Source of the DNA: Podaxis mareebaensis
Taxonomy: Eukaryota; Basidiomycota; Agaricomycetes; Agaricales; Agaricaceae
DNA: 64,000 bases
NCBI GenBank assembly: GCA_018524725.1
Contig: JAEUWP010000586.1
Coordinates: 1-64,000 of the forward strand
Direction: 5' to 3'
The notes below the pieces were generated by a model that saw only the letters and a list, made by a program, of their open reading frames with translations, searched no databases and was not told the DNA's origin. Shown piece after piece: positions 45,313-58,260 of the stretch (positions are counted from its first letter, which is position 1; every line of letters begins with the position of its first letter). The position numbers and the translations under genes are program-made.

Positions 45313-46967
45313 TTATACATACAAATCCACAAATCTTCCCCAGCGCTCGATGACTGGTTTTACAACCTGTTCCCATTCCTTTCCCTTGAACTTGCCTTTA
45401 TCCCACTTGCGAAACTCGAATATCTCCTTATGCATACTACCGCAGTCAGGACATGGCTTATTGCATCCGTTTCCCGTGCCGTTTGTCTTCGACTTAGATG
45501 TAGCTGAGATCGACGAAGGTACCTCTATCCTAGGCCAGCCGGGTTCTAGGTATACGCTCGTCGAGGCAAGATCAGCAAGCTCGATATGAACAAGACGCTC
45601 TAATAATCAGGTCAACTGAACCGCCAACATTGATTTTCAAGGCACAAACCCAGTCGGTGGCACCAAGCCGCTTTCTCCCCTGCTTGGACTCGGCCTTTCA
45701 TGAGGCTACCCTCGTCTTCCTCGACATTTCCGGGGTAGAAACCTCTGAGAACCTGCTCCTTTGAACCGCATTGCTTGCCCCACTGATCGATCCTTTTGAC
45801 GAGATTGACAGCTCTACCGACTTTCAGCTTGATAGTCTTTGGTGCACCAGGATCTGGAACGTGATGAGGTGAAGGAACCCACCGTATTCACATCACTTCT
45901 TACCTCTGATTTCAAACGTGTAGATGTAGCCTGGTACGTCTCGAGCGGACTTCGCCCTTTCCATCTCTGCTCGTAGGGATGCTTGGGTTGACGATTGCAA
46001 ATATGAAGGTATCCAATCTATTCGAACCTTGAATCAGAGGGGGGGTCGCTGCCATCAAGACGTATTTTACCCTCAAACTGAACCCAAATGCCGTTTTTTC
46101 TCGCATAGTAGCCCGAGGGGACCAATACTTCAGCGGTATGCTGATAACAGAAACGCGGAACGTTTTCCTCTTCATCTTCAGAATCATCGCCGACACGGTC
46201 TACTTTGACTTGTCTGGTGCATCGCTTTCCAGCTTTCGTGATTCCGGCGCATTGCACCTGGCCAGTCTTGCCAGATGGGGTAGATAGGGTAGATGGTGTG
46301 CTTGTAGAACCATTACCTGAAAGAGTATGCTTTATGGGCGTTAACGAATGACTTGGCCGGGCGGAAATTGTGGGAGATGCGGGAGTTGTGGGAGTTGTGG
46401 GAGGCGGTAAACCGGCGGCCGTATTAGGCAAGGGCGAGGTGCTCGATTGTGGACGCGGCGGTTTCTGCGGAATAAAAGGCGGTAAAGGGATACTAACGAA
46501 GTCATTGTAGTCGGGTTGCATAGCGAATTGCATCGTTAATGAGTGTTGTCCTGGTGAGGGTATATGAGGAACTGGCATCGTAGGTGGGCCTGGAGAGGCG
46601 CTCAGGGCTGGGGCCGAGGAAGATGCACCAGCCAGATTGAAACCTCCTATAAAGCCTGCGTCATGTTGGGGAGCAGCCGGGGTTGAAGGGTTCGATATTG
46701 ATAGGCCACTGAAAGCAGTTGCAAGATCGTTGGCATGTAGGGACTCGGAAGGTTTTGTCGGCTCAGAGGTTGGTCGGAATGGCTTAGGAGGTTTTTGAGG
46801 AGGCTTGGGTGGCACAGGGGGATTGTTCTGAGAGGACAAACGAACAATCAACTTCAGAGACGATGCCCAGAAGTAGCCCTTTCGCCCACCTTCGCTTCGT
46901 GGTAGATGTCGACGAGTTTGTCAATTAAATGTCCAGCTTTTTCCTTGAGGTCCCGAGAGTCTGGCAT
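45313..46967 (-). CDS. DUF1766 / T5orf172 (GIY-YIG-like) domain protein
   Basis: The family, including fission yeast Mug113, has an N-terminal disordered part and a C-terminal T5orf172 fold related to GIY-YIG nucleases; its substrate is unknown. Exons (minus): 46967-46890, 46851-46071, 46017-45904, 45853-45650 and 45599-45313, about 487 residues. The centre is Pro/Ser-rich (PPVPPKPPQKPPKPF). A Cys-containing QCAGITKAGKRCTRQVKV...RFCYQHT knuckle follows at about 225-275. The domain has GYIYTFEIRDPGAPKTIKLK, VGRAVNLVKRIDQWGKQCGS, WCHRLERLVHIELADLA and CNKPCPDCGSMHKEIFEF, ending RWGRFVDLYV. The intron between exons 1 and 2 would be only 38 nt, and an open reading continues upstream (TLHNHQLLSACVNTVF) to about 47095, so the true start may be further out. 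Confidence 0.8.
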
Positions 46968-47411
46968 GCTGGATTCAAGTGCTTCGGTATTGGATTGGTC
47001 ACCACAGAATTTGCGAGCAGATCTTGTAACAAACACTGTATTGACACAGGCTGAGAGAAGTTGGTGGTTGTGTAGAGTCCTAATCGGGTCACCTGAGCGC
47101 GAGCGGTTTATCAAATGGTATTACGTAATAAGTTATACATATACTTAATCATTGAATTGGGTCACACGCTGTCAAAAAATGCTTGCCCTTTCTTCCTTCG
47201 TCCTTACAGTCAAGGTATGTATCCTTTTCCACTCGAATTTCAAGATGAAATGCACTGGGCTCTGAGGTTAATCCTTGATGTCATGCACTACGCTCTCCGG
47301 AGCGGCGGCTTAGAAACCCGTTAACTGATCGCGGTCGCCGATTCATTTGAAATTTATGTTTGTCGATGTCGTGTACTGATCCATTCTACAACTCTAACCA
47401 GGACCACAGCA
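46968..47411. other. divergent intergenic region
   Basis: It separates the DUF1766 gene and LCP5. The part up to about 47095 may belong to the DUF1766 coding region. The rest is the shared promoter; no motif is certain. Confidence 0.4.
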
Positions 47412-48646
47412 ATGGAGGACGGACGTGAGATGGAGCAGATGCGCTCCTCCTTGCAGACCATGACGAATAGTGTCTCGTCAGTTCGACAGACAATCCGAGG
47501 GCTTCTTGACGAGTGAGTTTTTCTATGACTTCAGCTTAGGAAAACCTTGGATCTCTGATCCACGTTCCAAGCCCCCAAACTCTGAACACGAAGGATGGAA
47601 TATCCTTACTCTCGATCAAGCATCACGTTCTATTATCCTACCTCCGTTCTCTCGTTCTCTTATCTTCCCGTAGGACACTGGGACACACTCTTGCGGAACG
47701 TGAAACCCCCAAAGGCGCATTCAGCAGCTCTGAACGTGATAACCGGGGTTCCGGAGCAGGCGACCTTGTCGATTCCATGATTGAAGGACGTATCGTCCTC
47801 GAAAAAACACGAGCGTTGGAAGGTAAACTCAAGTATCAGATTGAAAAACTTGTGCGGCTCGCTCGGGAGCCTGAAAAGGCTCAGGTGGCTGTCAATGGTG
47901 GGTTGATCATTTGTTGTGGCTGGGCGCAAGAATCTAATCATTTTCTAGACCCTCTGGCCTTCAGACCAAATCCACAAAATCTCGAAGCCAACGATGACGA
48001 TGGTGGTTCGGAAGTCTCGGGTGATGATGCGTCTGGTCGCCGCCAACCTGCTGATGGCATCTATCGTCCTCCGCGCCTTGCTCCTGTTCCTTACACAGAG
48101 GCTCCAAAATCGAAGTCTCGTAGGGAGCGTGCACCCGTTCCTTCGGCTCTGAATCATCTTGCTGCCGATCCTTCACGTCCTCACGTCGAGACTACATCTG
48201 GGTTGGGTGGTATTCCTCAGCTGGGTTCGAAACGCGCTGCCTACCTCAAGCGTTTACAAGAATTTGAAGAGGAGAACTTCACTCGTGTTGTGATGAAGAA
48301 GAGTGAGGCCAAGCGACGACTTCGTGATGAGGCAGATTTAGCTTTGGGTGGTGATTTGGGTGGATCGTATAACCCAAGAGCTCGGAGGCGAGCTGGAGGA
48401 CTGGAGGACGAGTTTGGCGATGTCCTTCGCAGTGTGGAAAGGAGGCAAAACGGAAATGACGGATATGAGGAACTTCGTAAGAAGGGGAAGAAGGCAGATC
48501 TCCTCAGCCGAAGCAGAGACTCGTCCTCAAGGAAGCGGACGGAATCCTTTGGGGATGATGTTGAAGAGGCTCGTAGGATGAAGAAACGGAGCAGGTTCGA
48601 GTTGGAGGCCAAAATTGCGAAAAAGAAGATGTTGCGCAAACGATGA
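47412..48646 (+). CDS. LCP5: Lcp5/neuroguidin, Sas10/Utp3/C1D family
   Basis: A U3 snoRNP-associated SSU-processome factor for 18S rRNA maturation in the nucleolus. Three exons, 47412-47512, 47674-47897 and 47949-48646, give 340 residues. The N-terminus is helical (MEQMRSSLQTMTNSVSSVRQ), then DLVDSMIEGRIVLEKTRALE, GKLKYQIEKLVRLA and the conserved DPLAFRPNP after the second intron. The C-terminal part has GIYRPPRLAPVPY, RAYLK-type basic helices, SYNPRARRRAGGLEDEFGDV and a final KIAKKKMLRKR cluster, which is likely a nucleolar signal. Confidence 0.9.
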
Positions 48647-49059
48647 TTACATCCCCCCTCGTGTCGTATTCACTACCCTCGCGTACGCATTTTCTGAATC
48701 CGAAATTTGCATATACATTGCCCTTAGGTTCTTGCTTGGCTCTTGTGATTTGAGGTTTCCCGCGCTCCTGATCCGTACATAGCAAACAAGTGAGTACACG
48801 CAAACAGCTGTATACATGATTCCTAAATTAGGAACAATAGTTTGAGGTGGGCGGTATGCACTGTTTCAGGAAGCTATACAGACCTGCACGACATGGTTCT
48901 GTAGCTTTGACAGCAACCACCTCGCATCCTGTTTCTTCCTTCCCTCTTACTTCTTTTTTTCGGCTGGCCTCCGTTTTTGTGGTCCCTGGAGGACACCTTT
49001 ATTGAACTTGTTCCAACACCGTCGGACGCTATTTCAATTCAAGCTATCATCAGGAAGTC
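48647..49059. other. intergenic region, no gene seen
   Basis: About 0.4 kb downstream of LCP5 with no coding signal. Confidence 0.45.
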
Positions 49060-50101
49060 ATGACCGACGAATCTCCTCTTTTTCTGCGACTTAAGACTGT
49101 TGCTTTTAGTGAGCACCTCATGCTTCTGTAGCGAGCTGTCCAACTCACATGTTTGCAACAGGTTGTGTCAATTTTGTTAGCTTTCTCTGGGTTATCTTGT
49201 ACTCTATCATCATATTCTCGCAATGGGACCTTATGGGCGGACCTGAAAGTATGTCTCTCTCCTTCCACTTTGTCAGAGACTCTGAGTAAGGTATCGCAGG
49301 AGCCCTTATTGCGGTCATGTTGATTGCCAACGTCGTGACGGTCGTTACCCTACTGATCTTGTGAGTGTATTGTCTCGTAAACGGTTAATAAAATTGTTCA
49401 CGATTCTAGATTGCTACTTGAATTCCGTATTTGGCTCGACGTTGCACGGATACTCTTTCTGCTCATAGCACAGATAGGTGTGCATCAAACTCAATGATGC
49501 CGGTTATGGAATCATTAAACCTGTTTCAGGAACTGCTGGTGCATTTGCATATTGGAGACCGCGATTCCATTGTGAACAAAGACGTACGTGTTGCCTTGGA
49601 TTAATCTTTTCGAACCAACGCTAATGTATCTACATGATTAGTTGGGGACCAGCAAGGTATTTGTGACATGATTTCGTTTTACATCCTCACCACCAGTTGG
49701 ATAGTTCCCGCTCTCTGTACGTCTAAATCTGATGGCCTGGCCAGCATCGACTGATTTATAAAAAAGTACTCAGCTATCTTGCCGGTCTCGCGGTCAGATC
49801 GTACCGACACCGCTCTACACAATCGAATCTGACGCTTGACGACGAAAATGCGAACCCGATCCCTAAGGGCGACCTGCGTTCCGCAAGGCCATCACTCTTA
49901 CCAATCATGACAAACTTCACGACTCCCATATCCTTGTCCTTTCCACCAGAGGCTCGTAGCAAACCTCAACGCTCCGTAAATACGAGGCGCAGCGCCGTCT
50001 CTGTGTATTCTAAGTATTCTTCCCCGCCTGCAACTCCACACTCCGCCAATGGAAGTCCAGGCCGATTATCAAAACGCTCACCGTTGGTTGATCTTGTATA
50101 A
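49060..50101 (+). CDS. small multi-pass membrane protein of unknown function
   Basis: Seven short exons join in phase, 49060-49108, 49162-49248, 49300-49360, 49410-49477, 49530-49583, 49642-49716 and 49767-50101, giving 242 residues. Membrane segments are CVNFVSFLWVILYSIIIFSQ, ALIAVMLIANVVTVVTLLIL, IWLDVARILFLLIAQIGTAG and SFYILTTSWIVPALLLSYLA, so there are four. The C-terminal 90 residues are soluble, Ser/Pro/Arg-rich and probably phosphorylated (RRSAVSVYSKYSSPPATP). The regular exon phases and hydrophobic periodicity make the gene real. I do not recognise the family, though four-pass proteins with such tails are common in Agaricomycetes. Confidence 0.65.
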
Positions 50102-50591
50102 ATGAATAATATGTATAATTAGTGTATGTTGTGGAATATATTCGCCGCGTAAGTTTGAGCACCGGTATGTACTCAATATGAGGATAGCAAACCAGGTCTG
50201 CTGACTCCTGAGCGGATGTTGTTCGACGCTCACACGCGGCAGGCGCTGGCCGTCATTGTACATCAAATTTTGACGGAAAGTGACGTCTGCGCCGCTTCTC
50301 GCTGACCCCCGAAGAGCGAAGTGAGTTGGCAGTTCCTTCAGTACCCTCAACCAAGCTTGTGTGCCCTTTGTTGGTTCTCTTCTGAACAAGTTGATCAAGA
50401 ACTTTGCAACAGGGACAAACGCGAGCACGTGGACAAACTCGCAGCGCCAAACCAGTTTATAACCTTTTCAATCTTTGGGTGCAGGCCATACCTTACTGGT
50501 GAATCCCTCTCCGACCACCAACATACCATTCTGCTACGGCGGCAAACTTCCGATCCTTTCTTCACCATCCAGCAATCTGGAAAACACCCTC
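50102..50591. other. intergenic region, no gene seen
   Basis: About 0.5 kb before the IST1-TBC gene with no coding signal. Confidence 0.45.
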
Positions 50592-53500
50592 ATGAGCTGG
50601 GAGTCGACGTCTGTTAAGGTACGCAAACCCTGCAACGATATAGTCCTTTCAATTGACGCTCATCGGCGTTTATAGGCGCAACTAAGATCGACCATTCAAC
50701 GTCTGGGACAGCTGCAAGCGAAGAAAGATGCTGACGCCTCTATTACGCGCAAAGACATCGCAACCCTGTTACAACAGGGGAATGTTGCACTGGCTCGCAG
50801 CAAGGCACAGAAGCTCATTCAGGAGGATTCGCTAGCCGATTTGTTGGAAGTGTTGGAGCAGCAAGTCGGGACCTTGTTGGATCGCTTCTCGGAGCTGGAA
50901 CAAAGGTGCGTTTGCTCCGCTCTCGACAATCACTCATATGCTCAAGGATGCAGGTTGCCGCCGAGCCCGACTCTCCTCGAGGCGTCTTCGAGCATCATTT
51001 TCGCCGCCCCTCACACACAAATTCGAGGTCTGCTTCTACTCCTTTCCCCTTCGTTTCTCCTATGTTGACAACATTAGACCTGGATGTCGTTAGTAACTTG
51101 ATCTCAGATCGGCTGGGACCAGAAGCTGTCCGTTCTGCCAGGGACAACAAGGATAGCTACGTATCCCCTAGGGTACTACGAGCCACATCAAAGCCGACCC
51201 CTAGTGCTGCTCAACTGGACGCCTATCTGGAAAGGATTGCAAGAAGCTATGGGGTATCGTGGACGGCAGGACCTCAGCGGCAAGATTTGTGTGTTTAGGC
51301 TCGAACTGGATCACATCACAGTGTTAACGTCTTTTGGCAGAGTCAATCCACTTTCTGAAGTTCTGGACCCCTCCGCAGTATCTTTAGTAGACATGACACG
51401 ATTACGACACTTATGTGTCCGAGGTATGTGTTCATACTCTTGGCCTTCAATTTCCTTTTCGTTTATAAGGCGCCCCAGGTATTCCTGATGAACCTGGTTG
51501 GCTTCGTCCTAGGATCTGGAAGTGGGTTGAATGTTACATCCTTCTTGTTGATCCAACCATGCTGACATTCTGACAGACTATTTCTCAATGTCCTACCTAT
51601 CGATAAGACTGCCTGGGAGAGAGAGATCACGAAGCAAAGAGACTCTTACTACGTTCGTCCCTAGCTTTGGCACGATAATGAGTACCTCACACCCTGTAGG
51701 ACCTCGTTCGGCGACTTCTGCGGCCTTTCGCGGACCTTCCACCCCCTATCAAGCCCGTTTCTGGACCGGACGAAACGCTTCTCGAAGTCTACAAACACTT
51801 GGCGCGCATACCCGTTGAACTCTTTGGTCAACTGGAATCAGAGCCCGATGATTTCGATGCCTGTCCGTTGCATCAAGGCGCTAATGAGGATACCCACATA
51901 CCCTTCGCAAATTGCTTGGACACACGTTTACAGCTCTTACGGCGGTTGGATGAAAGCGATCAAAATAACTTCACCATGTCCTCGACGCCTGAAATCAGAC
52001 TGGAAACGAATCTTGATGTGACACCCGCAATCTCACTCACGGAACCTAATGCCCCTAATGACAATAACACGCCTACGACTCTACTATCATCGAGGTCTAT
52101 TTCTCTTGGCAGCGCAAGCCAGAGGCATGCTTCCGCACTCCTTCGTCTATTATACATACATGCTTCCATTAATCCGGGAAACCTTTCCCCTTACGTTCCT
52201 TCACTACTCGTGCCCTTGTACACGGCACTTATGCAAGAGATCGAACCGGAAGACCTGGCGCATGCTGAGGCAGACGCATTTTGGCTCTTTGAAGCTTTTG
52301 TCGCAGAATTTGCCGAATTGGAAGACGAAGAAGGTTCTGATCTTTGGATGAAACGGCTTGGTGAGGTGCTGGGGCAAAAAGATCCTGAACTTCTAGAACT
52401 ACTGGTGCGTTTCAAATCTGTCCCTCGTGTCAATGGTTCATTTAGTTTCCCCAGAATGACATGGGTCTTCATCCCTCGCTGCCACATTACTCTCGGTAGG
52501 TGAAACAAACGCTTCTCTCATTCTCCTTGCTAATTACGCGTAGTCGATGGCTCTCTTCATTACTCACGCACACTTTACCTTTAACAGCCATTTACCCAGT
52601 TTGGGACGTTATGCTGTCTCGTCCGGGTCGGGAACGTGGCAAGCATCCGCGCCTCGATTCCTTGATCGAGATCTGCACGGCTATGTTGATTGGGGTAAAA
52701 CCGCTCATTTTCAAGTATGTGTGACCCTTTTCCGGCCGCCCTTCATGGTTGACCGTTCACGACAGGCAGGGGAAAGTTTCAGGTCTCTGGGACAGAGGTC
52801 CCCTGGCTTCTTCAGTACAACCTGAGGAAGGCTTTCTTGACGGCCTGTCGATTCTTCAGTCCTATCCTGTCGGTTCATTGGGGGGAATAGATACCATCCT
52901 CCAGCTTACGGTGGACCCCGACCATAACCGGGTGTCTCATCCAACCAATGGCGTTGGGAAGCAAGATCAGCCGGGATTGGGGGCTCGCCTCAAAGTTACG
53001 ATGTGGAAAGGGTTCACGAACCAGATCGATTCTCCTGAGCGGTCTGATGATGAAGCCTCAAGCGGAAATGAAGAGGAGGGAATTGACGATGGCAACGATA
53101 CCGAAACCCCTGACAAGAGTCAGCAACCCAATAGCTTGACCTCCCGCATCGCCAATTCGGTATGGAGGGGAATCACTAATCAGTCCTCGATGGATGCTCC
53201 TCCGTCCCCTGTATTTGTGCCATCGCCAGAGGCATCCCGGCCAGCCACTCCCCCTGTTCCGTTCAAAGAACACCAAGGATCGTCACCAGGGCCCGAACCA
53301 CCGAAGGATAATCCCACTTCTGCTCCCGCTAGTCTGTGGGCGTATACAGAAAGACTGAAGGACTCCGATACAATGGCTACACTCGCCAAACTTGGTAGCA
53401 ATTGGCGGGCGAAGGCGATGCTCTCCTCATGGGGGCGGCCAAGAGAGCCTGTATCCGCTCCACCTGCTCCACCCCAAGAGACCCGAAGCGCGGTGACCAG

Positions 53501-54752
53501 CCCCGTACAAAAGCCATTAGACCCGGAATTCAGGCGAAGCTCACTGCCGGCCTACGATCATACTGGCGCAGTTTACACTCCGCCACCCCGACCTGCTTTC
53601 TTCCGCAATCCCCGTGATAGCTTTATCCCCCCTGAAGCTGCGGCACTAGTATCATCTCCAACTGAGATGTCACATAAGGACGACTCCCCGAATAGCGAGA
53701 AATCGAGCGGGGGGCTGCTCGAGAAAACCCGTAGTCTACAGTCAACCTTATTATCTCTGGCGAGGACACCATCACCCAAACCGCCACCATCCATGACACC
53801 TAAAGCTGCGCCGCGTCCCCTCCTCCTGAGCTCATCTTCTTTGATCACCTCGCACAACAGCGGAAGATCGAGGGTTACACCTTCATCGACTGATGGTTAT
53901 GGTGAGGATTGGGCGGACGTAATGAGGTTACGCAAGTCGCACCTACCTCGTGATTCCATGTCTTCGGTCTCCTCTCTGTCACCCTCTGATGCAATTTATC
54001 GAAAGCCAACTCGTTCAGAGTGCGACTCGGACGCAAATACTAGCCGGATTGTTCCCCTCAACCGGAGATCCGTTTCACCTATGGCCCCGGTGTTCAAGTC
54101 GTACCATTCTCGACCCCCGTCGAGTGCTTCCACAGCTTCATCTGAACAGGCGGTGCCTTCAACTCCAGCAAAAGAGGATTCAAGGGATCGTCAAGACACC
54201 GTTGACGTCGCATCGCCCAAAGAGGAAGAAATTACGCCTAATGGCAAAGCCGATGCTCACATTCTCTCGGAACATGCTTCGCTTACCCGGAAAACGTATC
54301 GAAAGAAACCACAGACTGTTCTCCCAGGCGATACATCGGACTCTTCTGTTGGATACGTGAACTCCCGAGCGGCACGACTGAGGAGCAAACGCTACACACC
54401 TCGGCTGAGTAACCTTCACATTGATAACACAGCTGTCATGGAAGATACTAAAGCCTCCAGTCCATCTAACCTGACCGTCCCGTGGCCTACTGAGGATCAA
54501 GAAACGGCCGCAACGCCAAGAGCTTCCGCATTTGATTCAAATGCTCTCCCTCCTTCACCGCTTAAGTCCCCGAAGGTGAAGGAGGAGAGGCCACGAAAGA
54601 TCTCCAATAATTCTCGACATCGTAAATTGTCCAACAGCAACCGCGAGGCTGTCCACCGGAGATCAGATAGTGCGGCAGAGGATGGAGATGATGAGGGTTA
54701 CGACGATCTGTTGAGTGCATACGAGAGTGAAGAGAACAGCTCGTTGGCATAG
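50592..54752 (+). CDS. IST1-domain / TBC (Rab-GAP) fusion protein
   Basis: Exons 50592-50618, 50676-50905, 50954-51027, 51078-51288, 51341-51423, 51479-51521, 51577-51652, 51700-52404, 52455-52495, 52544-52714 and 52766-54752 give 1,215 residues. Residues 1-180 are an IST1 domain (ESCRT-III regulator binding Did2/Vps4): TIQRLGQLQAKKDADASITR, DIATLLQQGNVALARSKAQK, ASSSIIFAAPHTQIR, AYLERIARSYGVSWT. Residues from about 182 are a TBC domain of the TBC1D13 kind: LSEVLDPSAVSLVDMTRLRH, GIPDEPGWLRPRIWKLFL, IDKTAWEREITKQRDSYY, YRWL-type RRWLSSLLTHTLPL, PVWDVMLSRP. An insert separates the TBC halves. The last 600 residues are Ser/Pro-rich with an acidic end. The Arg finger position is IPDEPGWLRPRIWK. 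No ATG precedes the TBC start apart from those of IST1, which supports one gene. Confidence 0.78.
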
Positions 54753-55737
54753 TTCGATCACTCGTTTTTTCTCGTTGAACGATGCTTTCATTTTGTTGTA
54801 TTGACCATGTTCAAGCTCTCGATGTAATAGTGCTATCCTGGGTTCTTGTTGACGTTTACAGGACTTTTGAGACCGTTAAGTATGGTGTGTTCAATTTGCA
54901 TATTTGTAAGATGAATGGTCGGACCCGGCTCAACCGAGCAAGCGTTTGAGAAGTTGATAGTACTTGCTTGCATAAGTATTCAAGATCGCTAACCCATTGC
55001 GGAGAAGACTGTCTGTTGCTCTACGATCTCTACGCCATTGCCTTCCTCTCAGCACTATCACCTATGACCTGACAAAGAACATACATACTCAGCGCATGTC
55101 AACCGCTTGCTATGCTGGTCGAGTGTCGCAGAGAGTGCATCAAGTCTCAATATCTCGATATCCGCAACGGTCTGAGACAGTGTTGCTCACCGGAAATGGA
55201 ACGCCCCAAAATCTTCCCCCGCAGGCAGATGTAGTTACAGGCACACATGCAATTCCATGCTGCCAGGCTTCCCTTGTCCCCACTCAGGCCCATGCGCTGT
55301 AAGGCAAGTATTTCGCGTGTCGAGCTCTTCATCACCATCACCATCACCATGATCGTATATACCGGGGCATCATTGCATGCACGACTTAGAACTATGTTGG
55401 AAGGGAATGACAGAGGCAGAAGAGAGCGTTTCCGTGACTGCAAAAACTTAGGGGTAGGTTTAACAAACCCTCTCTTGTCCTCTGTTTTAAAAACATGCCA
55501 TCCCGGGGCTCTCACCAGTGTTGAATCGTGACCGCATTACCCAACACCACCTTGTATTCGGGTCGGTGCGTCTATTTGTCTTCGTGTGCGCAAAGCAGCC
55601 CCGTTCCCGTCCACGACTGAGGCGCATGGTAGCGGGACGGAACGCGTATGCTTGCCACGGGTATTGGCGTCTGTATCTCCTTATAACAGGAAGATCTTGG
55701 ACGAAACTCAACCAAAGAAACAAGAAAGACGACCTAC
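54753..55737. other. intergenic region before the NYN array
   Basis: About 1 kb with no convincing gene. It contains TCACCATCACCATCACCATG at 55330-55350, a short microsatellite. Confidence 0.45.
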
Positions 55738-57759
55738 ATGCAACAAGAACAACGAGAGCAAGGTGTCGCTGTGTTCTGGGATTTCGGTAAGTTCGCCCAG
55801 AGTCTTGCTCCCTCTGTAATTCTGACAGCTGCCGTTAATCAGAGACCGCTCGGGTCAAATCCCTAGTTTCCGGCTACCGGGTCGCTAAGGGTTTGCGAGA
55901 TGTCGCCAATGGTTTTGGCCTCGTCAAGTCCATTCGGACGTATCTGGATGTGGCGAACCAGAGTCATCCCAGGTTTCCTTCCTTGCGGAGGGAACTACAT
56001 GCATCCGGCATCACGATCGTAGATTGCCCAACCCTCTCGAGAAAAGACGTCGCCGACAAAGCCATGATAGGTACGTTTATACATATATGCCAGAGGTAGT
56101 GCTTAACTAGAGAAATCCACAGCGGACATGCTTACATTGGCGATGGACGAGACCTCTCCCCGCACCATTATTGTTGCCACTGGAGATCACGATTTATCCT
56201 ACCCACTTGCTGTCCTACGACTTCGAAGATTCAAGATTGTCCTCATTTGCCCCTCTGATGCCCATGAAAGCTTGCTCATGCAAGCTGACGACAATGTCAG
56301 CTGGAACAGGCAGGTCCTGGGTCTCGACGAAAGCAATGACCCATCGGGCTCCTCTTCGTCCACCTCTTCTTCGTCTTCTAGCAGTACTTCCGACTCTTCT
56401 GCCCTCTCGTATGGCACGCCTCTCCCTCCCAATCATGACATACGTAGATCGACCAAGCCTAGGACCGGTCCCGTAAAAGCTCAAACACCCAGATCCCCGA
56501 CCCCCATTTCTCGTCAGACCACTGGTTCAGAGAGCCGGGTCCCACGAGCTGAGAAGGGTTGGCCTAGATGGGACCACGGAGATGGCGTCAATGGAACGGA
56601 TACATTGTCGGCAGCTTCTTCTCTGAATTCTCCTCGGATGGCCACAAAAGAGCTTTCTAATGAGGCACTGGCCGTTACAGTTAACGGGCTTGCCGCAGGC
56701 AACGCCTCTACACTTTCCGCAGGGCCAACGTCGGGAGCAGAGCATACGACGACCAACCCACGATCCAGGACTCGCGCTGGAACACTGCCTTCCACTTATC
56801 ATTTTCCTCCTGCACTTCCTCGTCCTCTGGGGGAGACACCAGCTGCCTCGGTCGAGGCTCCGATTCAGATGAAGTTAGAGTCTACCACTAAGACGGGCGT
56901 TCCGTCTCCTCAGTCTTCAGGAGGTTTCTCAATTGTCGACCATCCAAGCGCGCATGAGCTGCAGACAAAGGATCGAACACCCCTTCCGACTAGCACTGGT
57001 TCCCATATCGCTTCGACGCCGCCACCTGCCATCGTGCGCGACGATTCAGCTCCCACCGGTCCTTCCCCTCCCATCCCTCCCACCCCTCCAGCCGTGATTA
57101 CTGATTCCTTCCGGACAGTTTTGTCCTCGGCGCCAACTACTCCTGGAGTGACAAATGAGGCATCTCACCCGACGGAGACAACTTCTGCAAACGGCGCCGC
57201 GGCGATGCCCACAGCTATTGTTACGCCGCTTGGACCCTCCGCCCCAACTCTCGTGCACCCGGCCGACCCGCCTCCGGCAACGACGGGGGCGACTAGCTCG
57301 GTTGCGGCACCCGTGAACCCTGCTATGCCACCCAAAGCAACGGTGCCAGGGGCCACTACCTCAATACCAGTCTCTGTGACCTCCGCTGTTCCAAAAACCT
57401 CACCAGGGATTACCCGTCCCTCTCTCACCCCCTCTCCGTCGATGCTTCGGAGTGCCAACCGCCCTTCATCAGAGCCAGTGAATCGAAGCAGTGCGAAACC
57501 GAATCCCCCAAGATTGGTGCCTGAGAGATACCGTGTGCTGGTGAGGCGTTTACAATATCACCGTAAAAACGGTGAGCCCTGGCCGAACCAAAGTATCGTC
57601 GCGAGTGAAATTATTAAAGGAAACCCTGACTTCTATAAGTCTATCGGGGTGAAGAAGTGGGGAACGTATGCCTCCGGTGCCGCCGAGGCTGGGATCGTCA
57701 AATTAAAGGGAACATGGATCTCACTCACAGAGGAATGGATCGATGCCGTTGTGCCGTGA
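55738..57759 (+). CDS. NYN-LOTUS protein 1 (MARF1/limkain-like)
   Basis: A likely RNA-binding endoribonuclease. Three exons, 55738-55786, 55843-56070 and 56123-57759, give 637 residues. The NYN (PIN-like) domain occupies about 1-165: VAVFWDFETARV with the first Asp, TIVDCPTLSRKDVADKAMI, ADMLTLAMDE and IIVATGDHDLSYPLAVLRLR with the GDxD acidic pair, so the acidic site is intact. A 380-residue Ser/Pro/Thr linker follows. The C-terminal 85 residues (LVPERYRVLVRRLQYHRKNG; IGVKKWGTYASGAAEAGIVK) resemble an OST-HTH/LOTUS winged helix. It is the first of a tandem series sharing two phase-1 introns at equivalent positions. The cysteine after the WD motif that is common in relatives (ENCP) is replaced here by ETAR. 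Confidence 0.75.
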
Positions 57760-58260
57760 CATAATTTCACTTAACGGTCTTTATCATACTCCCGCGATTA
57801 TTGTATCATTCTCCCTTGCACTATTCTGTCGTAAGAAAGCCTGTCGACATCTTTGCGTGTCTTCTACTTCTAGAGAGCCTCGCGTTTCCCTCGGATAGCC
57901 ATGAGTTCATCGCTTGATTGGCACTTCGGCACGAGTCTGACGAACACCCACCAAGAAAGTTCCGGTCACCCTACTTTGCTTATCCCTCTGACTGCGAGTT
58001 TGAACAAACGTGCATATTTGGCCTGGGCAGCTAGAAAGGCACTTAGCCTTCAGTTTTTCATCATGCTAGTTGGATGTGTTTTATGTTGTAGGCGCCACTC
58101 GTCCCTGAGTTAACACCTGTGGGAAGAACGATAGTAGATCAACAACAGCCTTCTTGGGAGGTCAAACGGCGTTTTGACGGCGCAAGTCAGTTGCCGCGTG
58201 GCTGGGAACAACGTTGTTGCACTCGCCATTGCAGGCGCCTCTTTCTCTTTGTCTCCACTC
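57760..58260. other. spacer between NYN genes 1 and 2
   Basis: 0.5 kb with only short frames; presumably a terminator and promoter. Confidence 0.4.

Noticed and set aside
48241..48639. Minus-strand frame of 132 codons
   Set aside because: Antisense to the basic C-terminal exon of LCP5.
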